Part shown: piece after piece, positions 37,092 through 45,925 of the stretch | Numbering within the stretch: the first letter of the stretch is position 1 | How the letters are laid out: each line of letters begins with the position of its first letter | NCBI GenBank assembly: GCA_963843085.1 | Contig: CAWJJG010000011.1 | Span: 248,001 to 312,000, forward strand | From: DASUPK01 sp963843085 | GTDB taxonomy: Bacteria; Actinomycetota; Thermoleophilia; Solirubrobacterales; 70-9 | Reading direction: 5' to 3' | Length of the DNA stretch: 64,000 nt | Position numbers and translations under genes: made by a program | The notes under the pieces: model-generated | The model's input: only the letters and a program-made list of their open reading frames with translations | The model's database searches: none | Told to the model about the DNA's origin: nothing

Positions 37092-38704
37092 CTGGTTTCG
37101 TCCAGACCGTGCGGGTGCAGGTGGTCCTCCGCCATCCGCTTCAGCCCGACCCTGTCGATCTTGCCGGTTGGGTTGAGCGGCATCTCGTCCAGGAAGACGA
37201 TCTCCTCCGGCGCTTTGTAGCCGATCCGGTCGCGGCAGAAGACGACCAGGTCCGCGCGAGAGGGAGCCTCGGCCCCCTCGGCGAGGGTCACGTAGGCGCG
37301 TACGTTCTCGCCATGGACGGAGTCGTGGACCCCGACGGCCCCGGCCAGGGCGACCGACGGATGCTCCACCAGAGCGCCCTCCACCTCATAGGGGCTGATG
37401 TTGGACCCGTCGTGGACGATCACCTGCTTCTTGCGGCCGAAGAACCAGAGGTAGCCGTCCTCGTCGGCGCGGGCGAGATCGCCTGAGTCGAGCCAGTCGT
37501 CGATCACGACCTCCTCGGTCGCCTCCGGCGCCTGCCAGTAGCCGACCATCCGGCTGCGGGTGCGGATCCAGATGCGACCCACCTCCCCGCCCTCGATCGG
37601 CTCGCCATGGTCGTCGCGCAGGGCGATCGAATAGCCGCAGATCGGCCTGCCGATCGAGCCCGGCCTGATCTCACCCGACGGCGGATTGAGGGTTGTGAGC
37701 CCGACCTCGGTCATCCCATACCCCTCGACGATCGGGAAACCCGCCATATCGGAGAACTCCGTGAGCAGCTCGGTTGAGACCTTGTCGGCTCCGGCCCGGC
37801 AGATGCGCAGCGAGGAGAAGTCCCCGGGCTCCAGGTCGTGGTCGTGGATCAGGGCCGAGAGCGCGGCGGGAATCATCGCCAGGATCGTCGGCTTGTGCTC
37901 GCGGAGCAACGGCAGCAGCTCGTGGGCATCGGTGCTCCGCGCCACCACGACCTTGCCCCCGACCGAGAGCATGGCGAGCGACCAGAGGAAGGAGCCGATG
38001 TGCGACATCGAGGAGCCGGGCAGGAAGACGTCGGATGAGTCGAGCTCGAAGGCGCCGGCCGCGCTGCCGATCATCCAGCGGAGGGTGTGGCGAGTGTGCG
38101 TCACCCCCTTCGCCGGACCGGTGCTCCCGGAGGTGAAGAAGATCACCGCGGGGGCGTCGGGATCGGGCTCCTCCGCATCGGCGGCGAGGGGATCGTGCTC
38201 GACCAGCTCCGCGAAGTCGTGGCGCCAGCCGTGCCCGACCCCGGCGGGCTCCGCGTTGCGCGCATGCTGGGGCTCCGCGTCCCGGTAGGCGATGGAGCCG
38301 AGCTCGAGGCCGGCCGCGCGCTCGCTGGTGGCGATGTCCTCGGCCCGCTCGACATGGGCGAGGATGATGCGGGCGATGCTGACCTCCAGCGCGTGGTCGA
38401 TCTCGCGGGCCGTGTACCGGTAGTTGAGCGGCGTCGCGATCAGGCCGGCCCGGAAGCACGCCAGGTAGTGGATCAGGAGGTCGATCCGGTTCGGCATCAG
38501 CGAGGCGATGCGATCGCCTGGTTCAAGGCCAAGCTCGCGGTAGCCGCCGGCGAGCGCCGAGGCGGCTCGGTCGAGCTCACTCCAGGTCAGCGAGCGCTGC
38601 GAGGAGACGATGGCGACGTCATCCGCCCCGGCGTCGAGGCCGGGCCGAAGCAGGTCGTCAAGCGGAGCGGCCGGAGCCTCGAGCTCGGCGCCATCGATCA
38701 GCAT
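37088..38704 (-). CDS. Acyl-CoA synthetase (AMP-forming)
   Basis: A 538-residue ANL-superfamily ligase. The ATP/AMP signature is FFTSGSTGPAKGVTHTR, motif II is VEGYGMTEVGLTTLN and the hinge is SGDLARADEDGYLWFFGRKK. The C-terminal catalytic Lys is in NPTGKIDRVGLKRM. It activates a carboxylic acid as acyl-AMP and then transfers it to CoA; the chain length cannot be told. It lies just outside the tRNA-His-repeat boundary of the island and begins at ATG 38704, 23 bp from the repeat. Confidence 0.92.
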   Translation of the reverse strand: MLIDGAELEAPAAPLDDLLRPGLDAGADDVAIVSSQRSLTWSELDRAASALAGGYRELGLEPGDRIASLMPNRIDLLIHYLACFRAGLIATPLNYRYTAREIDHALEVSIARIILAHVERAEDIATSERAAGLELGSIAYRDAEPQHARNAEPAGVGHGWRHDFAELVEHDPLAADAEEPDPDAPAVIFFTSGSTGPAKGVTHTRHTLRWMIGSAAGAFELDSSDVFLPGSSMSHIGSFLWSLAMLSVGGKVVVARSTDAHELLPLLREHKPTILAMIPAALSALIHDHDLEPGDFSSLRICRAGADKVSTELLTEFSDMAGFPIVEGYGMTEVGLTTLNPPSGEIRPGSIGRPICGYSIALRDDHGEPIEGGEVGRIWIRTRSRMVGYWQAPEATEEVVIDDWLDSGDLARADEDGYLWFFGRKKQVIVHDGSNISPYEVEGALVEHPSVALAGAVGVHDSVHGENVRAYVTLAEGAEAPSRADLVVFCRDRIGYKAPEEIVFLDEMPLNPTGKIDRVGLKRMAEDHLHPHGLDETS

Positions 38705-38727
38705 GGCGCGATCCTAGCCTCGCCAGG

Positions 38728-38773
38728 AGGGTGAGCGACCGGACTCGAACCGGCGACCACCTGGACCACAACC
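38728..38773 (-). repeat. Left att-like copy of tRNA-His 3' part
   Basis: These 46 bases match 59132-59177 exactly and represent the anticodon-loop-to-3'-end half of tRNA-His on the minus strand (from GGTTGTGGTCC through the T-arm to the acceptor end). Beyond 38773 the sequence no longer fits a tRNA (no 5' half, no D-arm), so this is not a functional tRNA gene. It lies 23 bp from the start of the acyl-CoA ligase gene. Confidence 0.9.
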
Positions 38774-38854
38774 TGAACGACCGTGGTCCTCTCAGCCTGA
38801 ATCCCCTGCTCTGATCGAGTTTCCGGTCAGCTGAGGCCCCCTCACTTTCGCTCA

Positions 38855-38878
38855 GTTTGGCACCTCGTTTGGCACCTC
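38855..38878. repeat. Tandem 12-bp repeat beside the left att copy
   Basis: GTTTGGCACCTC occurs twice in tandem without a gap (38855-38866, 38867-38878), 80 bp inside the left repeat. Tandem short repeats near att sites can be arm-type integrase or excisionase binding sites. On the minus strand the copies read EVPNEVPN before a stop, so they could also be the tail of a lost gene. There is no other gene between the att copy and the esterase. Confidence 0.5.
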
Positions 38879-38892
38879 AGAATGCGCTGCTT

Positions 38893-40080
38893 TCATGCAA
38901 GGCGAGGATGGTGCTCTGAGTTCGTGCCGAACGACTTCGGCGCGGACCTCACTCGGGCGGCGAAGACCTCGATCGCATCGACGACTGTCTCGAAGCGTCG
39001 GGAGCGGAACAGGTCGAACCCATGCTGGGCGCCAGGCAGCTCCGCGTAAACCACTGGGTTCGACGATGCGACGCGCAGCTGTTCGACAAAGCGTCGTGCA
39101 TCGTCGACTACGACGAGGCTGTCCTGATCGCCGTGGACAAGGAAGCACGGCGGCGCCTTCGTCGTGACGTACGCGTGCGGTGAGGACGGCGGGTCACCTG
39201 AAGCGACGGGTCCGTAGTAGCCGTACAAAGTGATGGCGCCGGCTACCGACGTATCAGCGCCCTCGAAACCGGGCTGGAAGAGTGGATCGTCGGGAGTGAG
39301 TGCCGCCAGCGACGCGAGATGACCGCCCGCGGAGCTTCCCGCGAGGAACACGGCAACCGGGTCGGCGCCGTACTCGCGGACGTGCTCGCGTACCCAGGTG
39401 ATCACCTTCTTCACGTCGATCAGCGAATCCGGAAACTTCGCGAGCAGGCGGTAGTTGGCGCTCACGCATATCCAGCCGTCGGCGGCGAGCCGATGGAGCA
39501 GGTGGCGTGCCCCGAGACGTTTGCTGCCGAAACGGAAGCCTCCCCCATGGAGGTAGATGAGGGTTGGGCGGCCCGAACGATCGGAGCGATCGCGATAGAC
39601 GTCGAGCAGGTTTCTCCTGCCAGCGGGGCCGTAGCGGATGTTTCTGATCCGCTCGACACTGTGGCGACGGGAGGAGATCGGTGCAAACAGGATGCGGGCG
39701 AGGGAAGGTCGCTGGTCGAACCGAGCGGCGAGCTCGTAGTTCACCTCGCTGCGCCAGTCGAACCCGAGCCCCTCGTCCAAGGCGCGCTCGACCGCCGGGC
39801 CGGTTCCCAGCGCCCGCCGGCGTAGAGCCAGGATCCCGGCCGATGCAAGGACGGCGAGTCCAAGCCCGATCAAGAAGACCGGCGAGCCAACACCGCTCTG
39901 GGCGATCGCCAATGCCGTTGACGCGACGAGCGCGAGGAAGGCGACGAACGGCCAGTTGAGCCATAAGCCGAAGATGTAGCTCAGCCGGAAGGGCCTCGAC
40001 GAGCGCGGGCGGTGTCGTGAGGCCGCCGCGACGGAGGCTGTCGCCATGAGCGCTGTGGTGATCAGGTAGCCGATCGGCAT
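38893..40080 (-). CDS. Membrane-anchored alpha/beta hydrolase (HSL-type esterase)
   Basis: A 395-residue protein with two or three N-terminal membrane segments (about 1-80) and a hormone-sensitive-lipase-type hydrolase domain. The oxyanion motif is LIYLHGGGFRFGS, the nucleophile elbow is FLAGSSAGGHLA, and the His is near PGAQHGFDLF, with Asp in VHGDQDSL. ATG 40080 is preferred because it lies 5 nt after the stop of a small upstream ORF; a GTG at 40116 with GAGG upstream is an alternative. Expected substrates are short acyl esters. It is the first gene inside the left island end. Confidence 0.85.
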   Translation of the reverse strand: MPIGYLITTALMATASVAAASRHRPRSSRPFRLSYIFGLWLNWPFVAFLALVASTALAIAQSGVGSPVFLIGLGLAVLASAGILALRRRALGTGPAVERALDEGLGFDWRSEVNYELAARFDQRPSLARILFAPISSRRHSVERIRNIRYGPAGRRNLLDVYRDRSDRSGRPTLIYLHGGGFRFGSKRLGARHLLHRLAADGWICVSANYRLLAKFPDSLIDVKKVITWVREHVREYGADPVAVFLAGSSAGGHLASLAALTPDDPLFQPGFEGADTSVAGAITLYGYYGPVASGDPPSSPHAYVTTKAPPCFLVHGDQDSLVVVDDARRFVEQLRVASSNPVVYAELPGAQHGFDLFRSRRFETVVDAIEVFAARVRSAPKSFGTNSEHHPRLA

Positions 40081-40085
40081 ATCAG

Positions 40086-40259
40086 CTAGGCGGCTCGTGA
40101 GAGCACCTTGTACCACGAGGTCCTCGCCGCGCGGTATCGGCGGCGGCTCGAGCCCCTTGGCGCAGTGCTCGCACGGCTCCGCGTTACGGTCGCTGCGCTG
40201 CGAGCGAGGTCGTCCATCGTCGATTCCGCGTGCGCCTTCGTCAGTTGAGAGGGGTTCAT
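40086..40259 (-). CDS. Small basic ORF (57 aa) before the esterase
   Basis: Reads MNPSQLTKAHAESTMDDLAR and then an Arg/Ser-rich basic tail. No family is recognised. Support comes from position: the conserved island element at 40304-40330 ends 59 nt upstream of this ATG, the same distance as for two other units, and the stop lies 5 nt before the esterase ATG. It may be a real small protein or a leader that couples translation. A similar small ORF (MNYILARQRVTDLQRGAA) precedes the FAD oxidase at 47170. Confidence 0.4.
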   Translation of the reverse strand: MNPSQLTKAHAESTMDDLARSAATVTRSRASTAPRGSSRRRYRAARTSWYKVLSRAA

Positions 40260-40303
40260 GGGTGCCAGGGTGGCACCCGGCATTGCGTCTGGAAACCTGG
40301 CTA

Positions 40304-40330
40304 GCTGGCGTTTCCGGGTTCGGTTAACCG
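40304..40330 (-). promoter_or_regulatory. Conserved island element, copy upstream of the esterase unit
   Basis: On the gene strand this reads CGGTTAACCGAACCC, then GGAAACGCCAGC. It matches copies at 43053, 45898 and 54727. The near-palindromic core CGGTTAACCG is typical of an operator. The core ends 59 nt before ATG 40259. The remaining intergenic space to MMPL (40331-40425) contains only the hairpin at 40375-40412. Confidence 0.55.
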
Positions 40331-40374
40331 ACCATGTGCTTGCCGGTCTGCGAGCGGGAGTGGTCCCCGATTGA

Positions 40375-40412
40375 GACGCCGGCCGGGGTGCGGGACCACC
40401 CCGGCCGGCGTC
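40375..40412 (-). terminator. Strong hairpin after the MMPL gene
   Basis: GACGCCGGCCGGGGTG (40375-40390) and its exact complement (40397-40412) form a 16-bp stem with a 6-nt loop, starting 14 nt after the MMPL stop. The outer bases GATTGA/TCAATC extend the symmetry. There is no T-run, as is common in high-GC actinobacterial terminators. It separates MMPL from the esterase unit. Confidence 0.65.
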
Positions 40413-40425
40413 GAGGCCGGCTGCC

Positions 40426-42747
40426 TCAATCGACAGCCGGAGCGGGCTCGCCAGGTGCCGGGCGCGCCGCGGGGGGCCGCGGCTGATCGCTCAGCCGCAG
40501 CAGCCAGCGAAGCCAGTTGGGGAGGTACCAGTTGCGCTCGCCGAGCAGGGTCATCACCGCCGGCAGCAGGACGCCGCGGATCACGGTCGCGTCGATCAGC
40601 ACCGCCACCGCGAGGCCGACGCCCATCTGCTTGATGTCGATCGTTCGCAGCGAGGCGAAGATCGCGAACACAGCGACCATTACCGCCGCCGCGCTCGTCA
40701 CCGTCGACGCGGTGCCGTGGATCCCCCGGGCGACCGCCTCGCGAGTCGACATCCCGCCGTCGACGAGCTCCTTGATCCGGCTGACGATGAAGACGTGGTA
40801 GTCCATCGACAGCGCAAAGAGCACCGTGAACAGGAACAGCGGCAGCCAGGTGACGACCGCTCCGGTGGAACGGAAGTTGAGCGGCCCCTCGAGGTGGCCG
40901 TCCTGGAAGATCCAGACCAGCACGCCATAGGCCGCGCCCACCGAGAGCAGGTTGAGCACGATCGCGGTCGCCGCAACGACGAGCGAGCGGAACATCACGA
41001 GCAGCAGCAGGAACGCCAACCCGAGGACGAACGCGAACACGATTGGGGCCCGCGCCTTGTTCGTCTTGTTGAAGTCGTGTGTGCCGGCGGTCTCGCCGGT
41101 GACCGCGGTCTCGACCCGTGGCTGGTTGCCCAGCGAGGCCGGGATCAGGTGCTCCCGGAGCGTCTCGAGCGCGTGCACGGACCTTGCGTCCTCGCCATCG
41201 CCGGCGAGCGGGATCGCCACCCGGGCGACGGTGCGGTCGGGGTTGACCGCGGTCTCGATCGGCCGCTGCATCTCTCCGCTCGCTAGTGCGTGGCGACGCA
41301 GCGAGGCGATCCCGCCGCGGACGCGGGGCGAGGTGACGTCGGGGGCGCTGACCACCACCTGGGCCGGGGTCTGGGCGCCCGGGAAGGCGGCCTGGACCCG
41401 GTCGTAGGTGCGGACGATCGCGAGGTCCTTCGGCATATCGCTGATTCCGCTCAGGCGCGTCTGCATGCCGAACGTGGGCAGCGCGAGGACGACCAGGAGC
41501 GCCGCCGCGCCGAGCCCGGCGAGTGCCGGGAAACGAAGCGCCGGGCGCAGGATGAAGCCCCAGAGCCGCGACTCGCTGCGCTCGCCCTTGATCCGCTGCA
41601 GGAATGTTCGCCGGGCGACGAGCCAGTCGAGCAGCGCCGGTCGCCAACCGAACGGGCGCACCGCCCGCCGCGCCCCGGCGGCGATCACCGCGAGGACGCC
41701 ACGATCGACGCGGTCGCCGAGCTTCCCCAACAACGCCGGCAGCACCGTCAGCGAGCCGACCATCGCCAGGAAGACGACGATCATTGTCCCGATCCCGATC
41801 GAGGTGAAGATCTTCGAGCCGGCGAAGAGCATCCCGGCCATCGCGATCAGGACGGTGCTGCCCGAGATCAGGACCGCCTGTCCCGAGGTCGCCGCCGCCC
41901 GCGCGAGCGCCGACCGCGGCTCGCGGCCACGCGCGCGCTCCTCGCGCTCGCGCTTCAGGTAGAAGAGCGAGTAGTCCACGCCGACCGCCATCCCCATCAG
42001 CAGGATCACCGACGAGGTCGAGTCGGAGGCGTGGAAGACATGGCTGAGGATTGCCGACAGGCCGATCGAGCCGAGCACCCCCGAGAACGCCAGCAGCACC
42101 GGGACCCCGGCGGCGACGAAGGCGCCGAAGGCGATGAGCAGGATCGCGAAGGTGATCGGTACCGAGAGCTGCTCGGCGCTGGCGAAGTCGTGGTTGACGG
42201 TGTCGTTCAGGGCCCGGACTGCGCTCGCGTCGCCGAACTCGGCGATCGTCAACCCCGGGTGGGAGCGCTGAACGCGGGCGACGGCGCCGAGCGCGCCCTC
42301 GACGCGATCGGAGGCGGTCGTCGCATCGCCGCGGACGTTGAAGAGGACAAGCGCCGAGTGGCGATCGGCGGAGAGCTGGCCGGGGTCGCTGGCCTCGTAG
42401 GGCGAGCGGACGTCGGTCGCCTGGCGCTGGGAATGAAGCGAGCGGACGACATCGGTCACCGCACGCCGAAAGGCTGGATCGCCCGCCGTCAGCGAGGGCG
42501 ATTGGACCAGCACGCTCTCGCCGGCCGGCGTGTTGAAACCGGCGTCGGCGAGGATCTGCTGGCCGCGCGCGGTCTCGCCGGTTCCCTGCTCGGAGTCGGT
42601 GAGCTTGGCGGTGCCGACGATTCCACCGATCAGAGCGGCAACCACGGCGACGGCGATCCAGGCGCCGGTCGCTGTCTTCCAGCGATCGGTACTCCAGCGC
42701 GCGGCGCGCGCGGCGAGATTGGGCGTGGTCGGTGCCTTCGATGTCAT
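40426..42747 (-). CDS. MMPL/RND-family transporter
   Basis: A 773-residue exporter with the duplicated RND plan. One N-terminal helix (about 27-47) and a periplasmic loop are followed by six helices, a second periplasmic loop (about 390-540) and six further helices. The SSD-like membrane segments contain GMAVGVDYSLFYLKREREE and LSMDYHVFIVSRIKE, with the Asp-Tyr pairs expected for proton relay in MmpL proteins. Substrates of the family are lipids or drugs; none can be assigned. A small ORF precedes it by 27 bp, and the regulatory element at 43053-43080 lies upstream of both. Confidence 0.92.
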   Translation of the reverse strand: MTSKAPTTPNLAARAARWSTDRWKTATGAWIAVAVVAALIGGIVGTAKLTDSEQGTGETARGQQILADAGFNTPAGESVLVQSPSLTAGDPAFRRAVTDVVRSLHSQRQATDVRSPYEASDPGQLSADRHSALVLFNVRGDATTASDRVEGALGAVARVQRSHPGLTIAEFGDASAVRALNDTVNHDFASAEQLSVPITFAILLIAFGAFVAAGVPVLLAFSGVLGSIGLSAILSHVFHASDSTSSVILLMGMAVGVDYSLFYLKREREERARGREPRSALARAAATSGQAVLISGSTVLIAMAGMLFAGSKIFTSIGIGTMIVVFLAMVGSLTVLPALLGKLGDRVDRGVLAVIAAGARRAVRPFGWRPALLDWLVARRTFLQRIKGERSESRLWGFILRPALRFPALAGLGAAALLVVLALPTFGMQTRLSGISDMPKDLAIVRTYDRVQAAFPGAQTPAQVVVSAPDVTSPRVRGGIASLRRHALASGEMQRPIETAVNPDRTVARVAIPLAGDGEDARSVHALETLREHLIPASLGNQPRVETAVTGETAGTHDFNKTNKARAPIVFAFVLGLAFLLLLVMFRSLVVAATAIVLNLLSVGAAYGVLVWIFQDGHLEGPLNFRSTGAVVTWLPLFLFTVLFALSMDYHVFIVSRIKELVDGGMSTREAVARGIHGTASTVTSAAAVMVAVFAIFASLRTIDIKQMGVGLAVAVLIDATVIRGVLLPAVMTLLGERNWYLPNWLRWLLRLSDQPRPPAARPAPGEPAPAVD

Positions 42748-42774
42748 CGCTGGCCTCCTTCTGGTCTCGCCTGG

Positions 42775-43008
42775 TCAGCCGGCATTGGCTCCGTCGAGCT
42801 CGCCCCGCAGCGTCGCCATCTCCGTCACCGCAGCGGTGACGAAGTAGTGGCGCCACGTTTCGATCTCGACGTCGAGGTCATGCCGGTAAGCGTCGATGCC
42901 GTTCACGTCGTTGGCGACCGCCGCGGCGCGCTCGGCCTCGAGCGCGCGGAGCTGCTCGCGAACCTCGACCGCCGTCATCGCTACTACCTGGAGCTCGTCG
43001 CCTTTCAT
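42775..43008 (-). CDS. Small hypothetical protein before MMPL (77 aa)
   Basis: An acidic, helical protein (MKGDELQVVAMTAVEVREQL, then RALEAERAAAVANDVNGI) with no membrane segment and no recognised domain. It is probably in the same transcript as MMPL (27 bp gap). Its ATG is 59 nt downstream of the conserved island element. Such small helical proteins in exporter operons may be regulators or partners, but there is no sequence evidence for either. Confidence 0.6.
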   Translation of the reverse strand: MKGDELQVVAMTAVEVREQLRALEAERAAAVANDVNGIDAYRHDLDVEIETWRHYFVTAAVTEMATLRGELDGANAG

Positions 43009-43052
43009 GGCCGCAAGCGTGCCACCGGGGCGCGTCCACGAAAATGGGGCTG

Positions 43053-43080
43053 GCTGGCGTCCCGGGGTTCGGCTAACCCG
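43053..43080 (-). promoter_or_regulatory. Conserved island element, copy upstream of small ORF-MMPL
   Basis: On the gene strand CGGGTTAGCCGAACCC, then CGGGACGCCAGC. The core (43068-43080) lies 59 nt from ATG 43008. Its TAG is also the stop codon of a response-regulator 3' remnant that overlaps it (43064-43109). Confidence 0.55.
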
Positions 43081-43109
43081 ACCGCAGGCAGGTGAGGACG
43101 GCGAGCACG
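43064..43109 (-). repeat. 46-bp duplicate of the NarL regulator 3' end
   Basis: Matches 45909-45954 with a single mismatch. In both copies the minus strand encodes VLAVLT(C/Y)LRSG followed by TAG and the conserved element. The right copy is the true end of the response regulator at 45918-46565; this left copy has no gene attached. The two copies flank the four-GAF kinase, so a former response regulator probably stood here and was lost. Confidence 0.8.
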
Positions 43110-43113
43110 TGCC

Positions 43114-45828
43114 CTAGATGCGCCGCTCGCGAGCGCTGGCCACCGGGGCAAACGGGATCTCGGCCACCAGGCTCGTGCCCCGCGCCGGCGGGCTGACGAT
43201 CTCGAGCCGCCCCCCAAGCGCCTCGACGCGGTCGGCGAGGCCGCTGAGCCCACCGCCCGACGGCGTACTGGCGCCGCCGACACCGTCGTCGCAGATCTCG
43301 ATCCGCGCCCGCCTCTCATCGCGGCCGACGCGGACGGTGACGACGGACGCTCGGGCGTGCTTGGCCGCGTTGGCGACTCCCTCGGCGACGAGGTAATAGG
43401 TCGCCGCCTCGATCCCCGGCGGCAGCGTCGGCGCCGGCACGTCCTCCAGCTCGACCGGCAGCGGGGCAGCCGTCGCCAACGCCTCGAGCGCGGCCGCCAA
43501 CCCGCGGTCCGTGAGGACCGCCGGGTGGATCCCGCGCGCGAGCTCGCGCAACTCCTCGAGCGCCTGCCCGAGCTGGGCTTCGGCGCCCTCAAGTCGTCGC
43601 CGCGCCGCCTCGGGATCACGATCGACGTCCCTGCCCGCCAGCCGGAGAGCGAGCGCGAGTGAGACGAGGCGCTGTTGGGCGCCGTCGTGAAGGTTTCGCT
43701 CGAGCCGCCGGCGCTCGGAGTCGGCGGCCTCGACAATCCGGGCCCGGGAGGCAGCGAGCTCCTGGCGAGCATCGACGTTGGCGAGGGCGTGCGCGACGAG
43801 CTCGGCGAAGCTCGCGACCCGTTGCTCGGTGTACTCAGGGAAGGCGCGCGGCCGACCGGTGGTCGCGACGATCGCCCCCCAGAGCTCGCCGGCGACGGTG
43901 ATGGGCGCCGCCACCGAGGACGCGATGCCGACCGCCCGGATCCTCTCGGCGAGCTCGCCCTCGACGTCGGCGTAGTCGTCGACTCGCTCCGGTCGACCGC
44001 TGCGGCTCACCTTCGGAACCGCCGCGTCCCCGGTCAGCGGGATACCGCCGCCGACCGGAAAGACCGGGACCCCGGGCGCGCTCCAACCGGCGAGAACCGT
44101 CTGGGTCCCGTCGCCCTCGAACCGGGTCAGGTTCGTGCCGTCGATGCCGAGCACGGTTCCGACCTCCTCGCAGACCCGCTCGAACACCTCAGACGGCTCG
44201 GGCTCGCGGGCGACGAGCGTGGCGACGCGCCGCAGCGCCGCCTGCTCGTCGTGAAGCTTGCGCAATCGCTCGCGGGCGTCGGCGCTCGCGATCGCGTCAG
44301 CGACGAGCTCCGCAAATCCGGCGAGCCGATGTTCCTCGCGCGGCGGGAAGGCATCCGGTCGCTCGCTGCCGGCGGCCACCGCCCCCCAGAGCTTGCCGCC
44401 GACGGTGACCGGCGCGGCGACTGCCGACACGATCCCCGCCTCGTGGAGCAGGTCCGCGAGGTCGCCGCGAAGCTCGGTGTAGTCGTCGCCACGCTCCGGG
44501 CGGCCGCTGCGGCAAACCTTGCCAACCGCCGTGTCGGCGTCGAGCGGGAATTCGGCGCCAACGGGGGGACCCGCCGCCCCCGGTGACCCCGAGCCGCCGA
44601 CCACCGTCGCCCTGCCCGCGCCCTCGAAGCGAATCAGGTTCGCGCTCCGAGCCCCGAGCAGCCCCCCGACCTCCTCGCAAACCCGCTCGAAGACCGCCGT
44701 CGGGTCGGGGCCGCGGGCGACGAGCACGGCCACCCGCCGCAGCCCCGCCTGCTCTTCGAGGAGGTGTTGGAGCTGCTCGCGGGCATCGGTGTTGGCGAGC
44801 GCAAGGGCGACGAGCTCGGCGAAGCTCGCCAGCCGCTCCTCGGTGCGGGGGGGAAATCCGTAGGGTGAGTCGCTGACGGCCCCGAGGGCTCCCCAAAGCC
44901 GGCCGGCGACGGTGACCGGCGCCGTCACCGCCGACGCGATCCCGGCCGCCCGGATCATCTCGGCACGGATGCCGCTGAAGTCGGCGTAGTCGTCGATCCG
45001 CTGGGCTTCGCCGCTTCGCATCATTCGCGGCAGAGCGGTGTCGCCTTCCAGCGGGAACTCCATGCCGACCGGGAGGGCGATGGTCACGCCTGGAGGGTTC
45101 CATCCGGCCACAAACGCCTGCGTACCGTGGGGCTCGATGCGCATCAGGTTCGTGGCCTCGCCCCCGAGCACCATCCCCAACTCCTCGCAAACGCACTCGA
45201 ACACCTCGGTCGGCTCCGGATCACGTGCGACCAGGGTCGCGACGCGTCGCAGCGCCGCCTGCTCGTCGAGGAGCCGCTGCAGCTGCTCGCGGGCATCGGC
45301 GTTGGCGAGCGCGTCAGCGACGAGCTCGGCGAAGCTCGCCAGCCGGTTCTCGGCGCCCGGCGCGAACGCGTTCGGGCGGCCGCTGGAGGCGACGAGCCCA
45401 CCCCAGAGCCTGCCGGCGACGGTGATCGGCGCGGCAACCGACGATGCGATCCCGGCCGCGCGAATCCTTTCGACAAACGGCCCGGAGGTGGTGGCGTATT
45501 CGTCGATGCGCTCGGGTCGCCCGCTGCGGCTGAGCTTGACCGTCGAGGTCTCGCCCTCGAGCTTCACGTTCTCGCCCGTGCTGAGGACGGGGGCGGCCCC
45601 GAGGGGCCAGTGGCCGGTCACGGTGGCCGTGCCGTCACCCTCGAAGCGGAATAGGTTCGTGCTCTCGACCTCGAACAGCGAACCTACCTCTGCGCACACG
45701 CGCTCGAACACGGTCGCCGGCTCGGAGGCGGCGGCGACGAACATGGCGACGCGGCGCAGCGCCGCCTGCTCGTCGAGCAGCTTCTGAAGCTGTGCCTCGG
45801 TCGTATCGGGCCCTGCGGTCACGCCCAC
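43114..45828 (-). CDS. Histidine kinase with four tandem GAF domains
   Basis: A 904-residue soluble sensor kinase. Four GAF repeats of about 167 residues cover roughly 17-183, 184-350, 351-517 and 518-685, each opening with a variant of EQAALRRVA and ending ASFAELVA-ALANADAR. The HisKA_3 dimerisation segment LERNLHDGAQQRLVSLALAL (phosphoaccepting His) and a HATPase domain (N-box VANAAKHARAS, G-box GVGGASTPSGGGLSGLADR) follow. No membrane helix is present. GTG 45828 is used; GTG 45822 is better spaced from AAGGGGG. It follows the NarL-type regulator on the same strand and is likely its partner. Confidence 0.93.
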   Translation of the reverse strand: MGVTAGPDTTEAQLQKLLDEQAALRRVAMFVAAASEPATVFERVCAEVGSLFEVESTNLFRFEGDGTATVTGHWPLGAAPVLSTGENVKLEGETSTVKLSRSGRPERIDEYATTSGPFVERIRAAGIASSVAAPITVAGRLWGGLVASSGRPNAFAPGAENRLASFAELVADALANADAREQLQRLLDEQAALRRVATLVARDPEPTEVFECVCEELGMVLGGEATNLMRIEPHGTQAFVAGWNPPGVTIALPVGMEFPLEGDTALPRMMRSGEAQRIDDYADFSGIRAEMIRAAGIASAVTAPVTVAGRLWGALGAVSDSPYGFPPRTEERLASFAELVALALANTDAREQLQHLLEEQAGLRRVAVLVARGPDPTAVFERVCEEVGGLLGARSANLIRFEGAGRATVVGGSGSPGAAGPPVGAEFPLDADTAVGKVCRSGRPERGDDYTELRGDLADLLHEAGIVSAVAAPVTVGGKLWGAVAAGSERPDAFPPREEHRLAGFAELVADAIASADARERLRKLHDEQAALRRVATLVAREPEPSEVFERVCEEVGTVLGIDGTNLTRFEGDGTQTVLAGWSAPGVPVFPVGGGIPLTGDAAVPKVSRSGRPERVDDYADVEGELAERIRAVGIASSVAAPITVAGELWGAIVATTGRPRAFPEYTEQRVASFAELVAHALANVDARQELAASRARIVEAADSERRRLERNLHDGAQQRLVSLALALRLAGRDVDRDPEAARRRLEGAEAQLGQALEELRELARGIHPAVLTDRGLAAALEALATAAPLPVELEDVPAPTLPPGIEAATYYLVAEGVANAAKHARASVVTVRVGRDERRARIEICDDGVGGASTPSGGGLSGLADRVEALGGRLEIVSPPARGTSLVAEIPFAPVASARERRI

Positions 45829-45897
45829 CCCCTTGCGCGGGGAATTATTGCGCCACCGTCGTGATGGGACGGGTTGAGGCGCAAGAAAGTGCCAATT

Positions 45898-45925
45898 GGT
45901 GGCGCCTCGGGGTTCGGCTAACCCG
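45898..45925 (-). promoter_or_regulatory. Conserved island element, copy upstream of the GAF kinase
   Basis: On the gene strand CGGGTTAGCCGAACCC, then CGAGGCGCCACC, overlapping the stop codon of the response regulator. It lies 69 nt (element edge) to 84 nt (core) upstream of GTG 45828, further than the 58-59 nt seen at the other units. Whether it is active here or only part of the duplicated 3' end is open. Confidence 0.45.

Noticed and set aside
38728..38773. Second functional tRNA-His gene
   Set aside because: Only the 3' part is present; the 5' acceptor strand and D-arm are missing, so it cannot fold as a tRNA.
38852..39148. Minus-strand frame ending EVPNEVPN as a possible integrase
   Set aside because: Most of it overlaps the esterase gene in another frame, and no tyrosine-recombinase residues are present. 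Only the repeat itself is kept as an observation.
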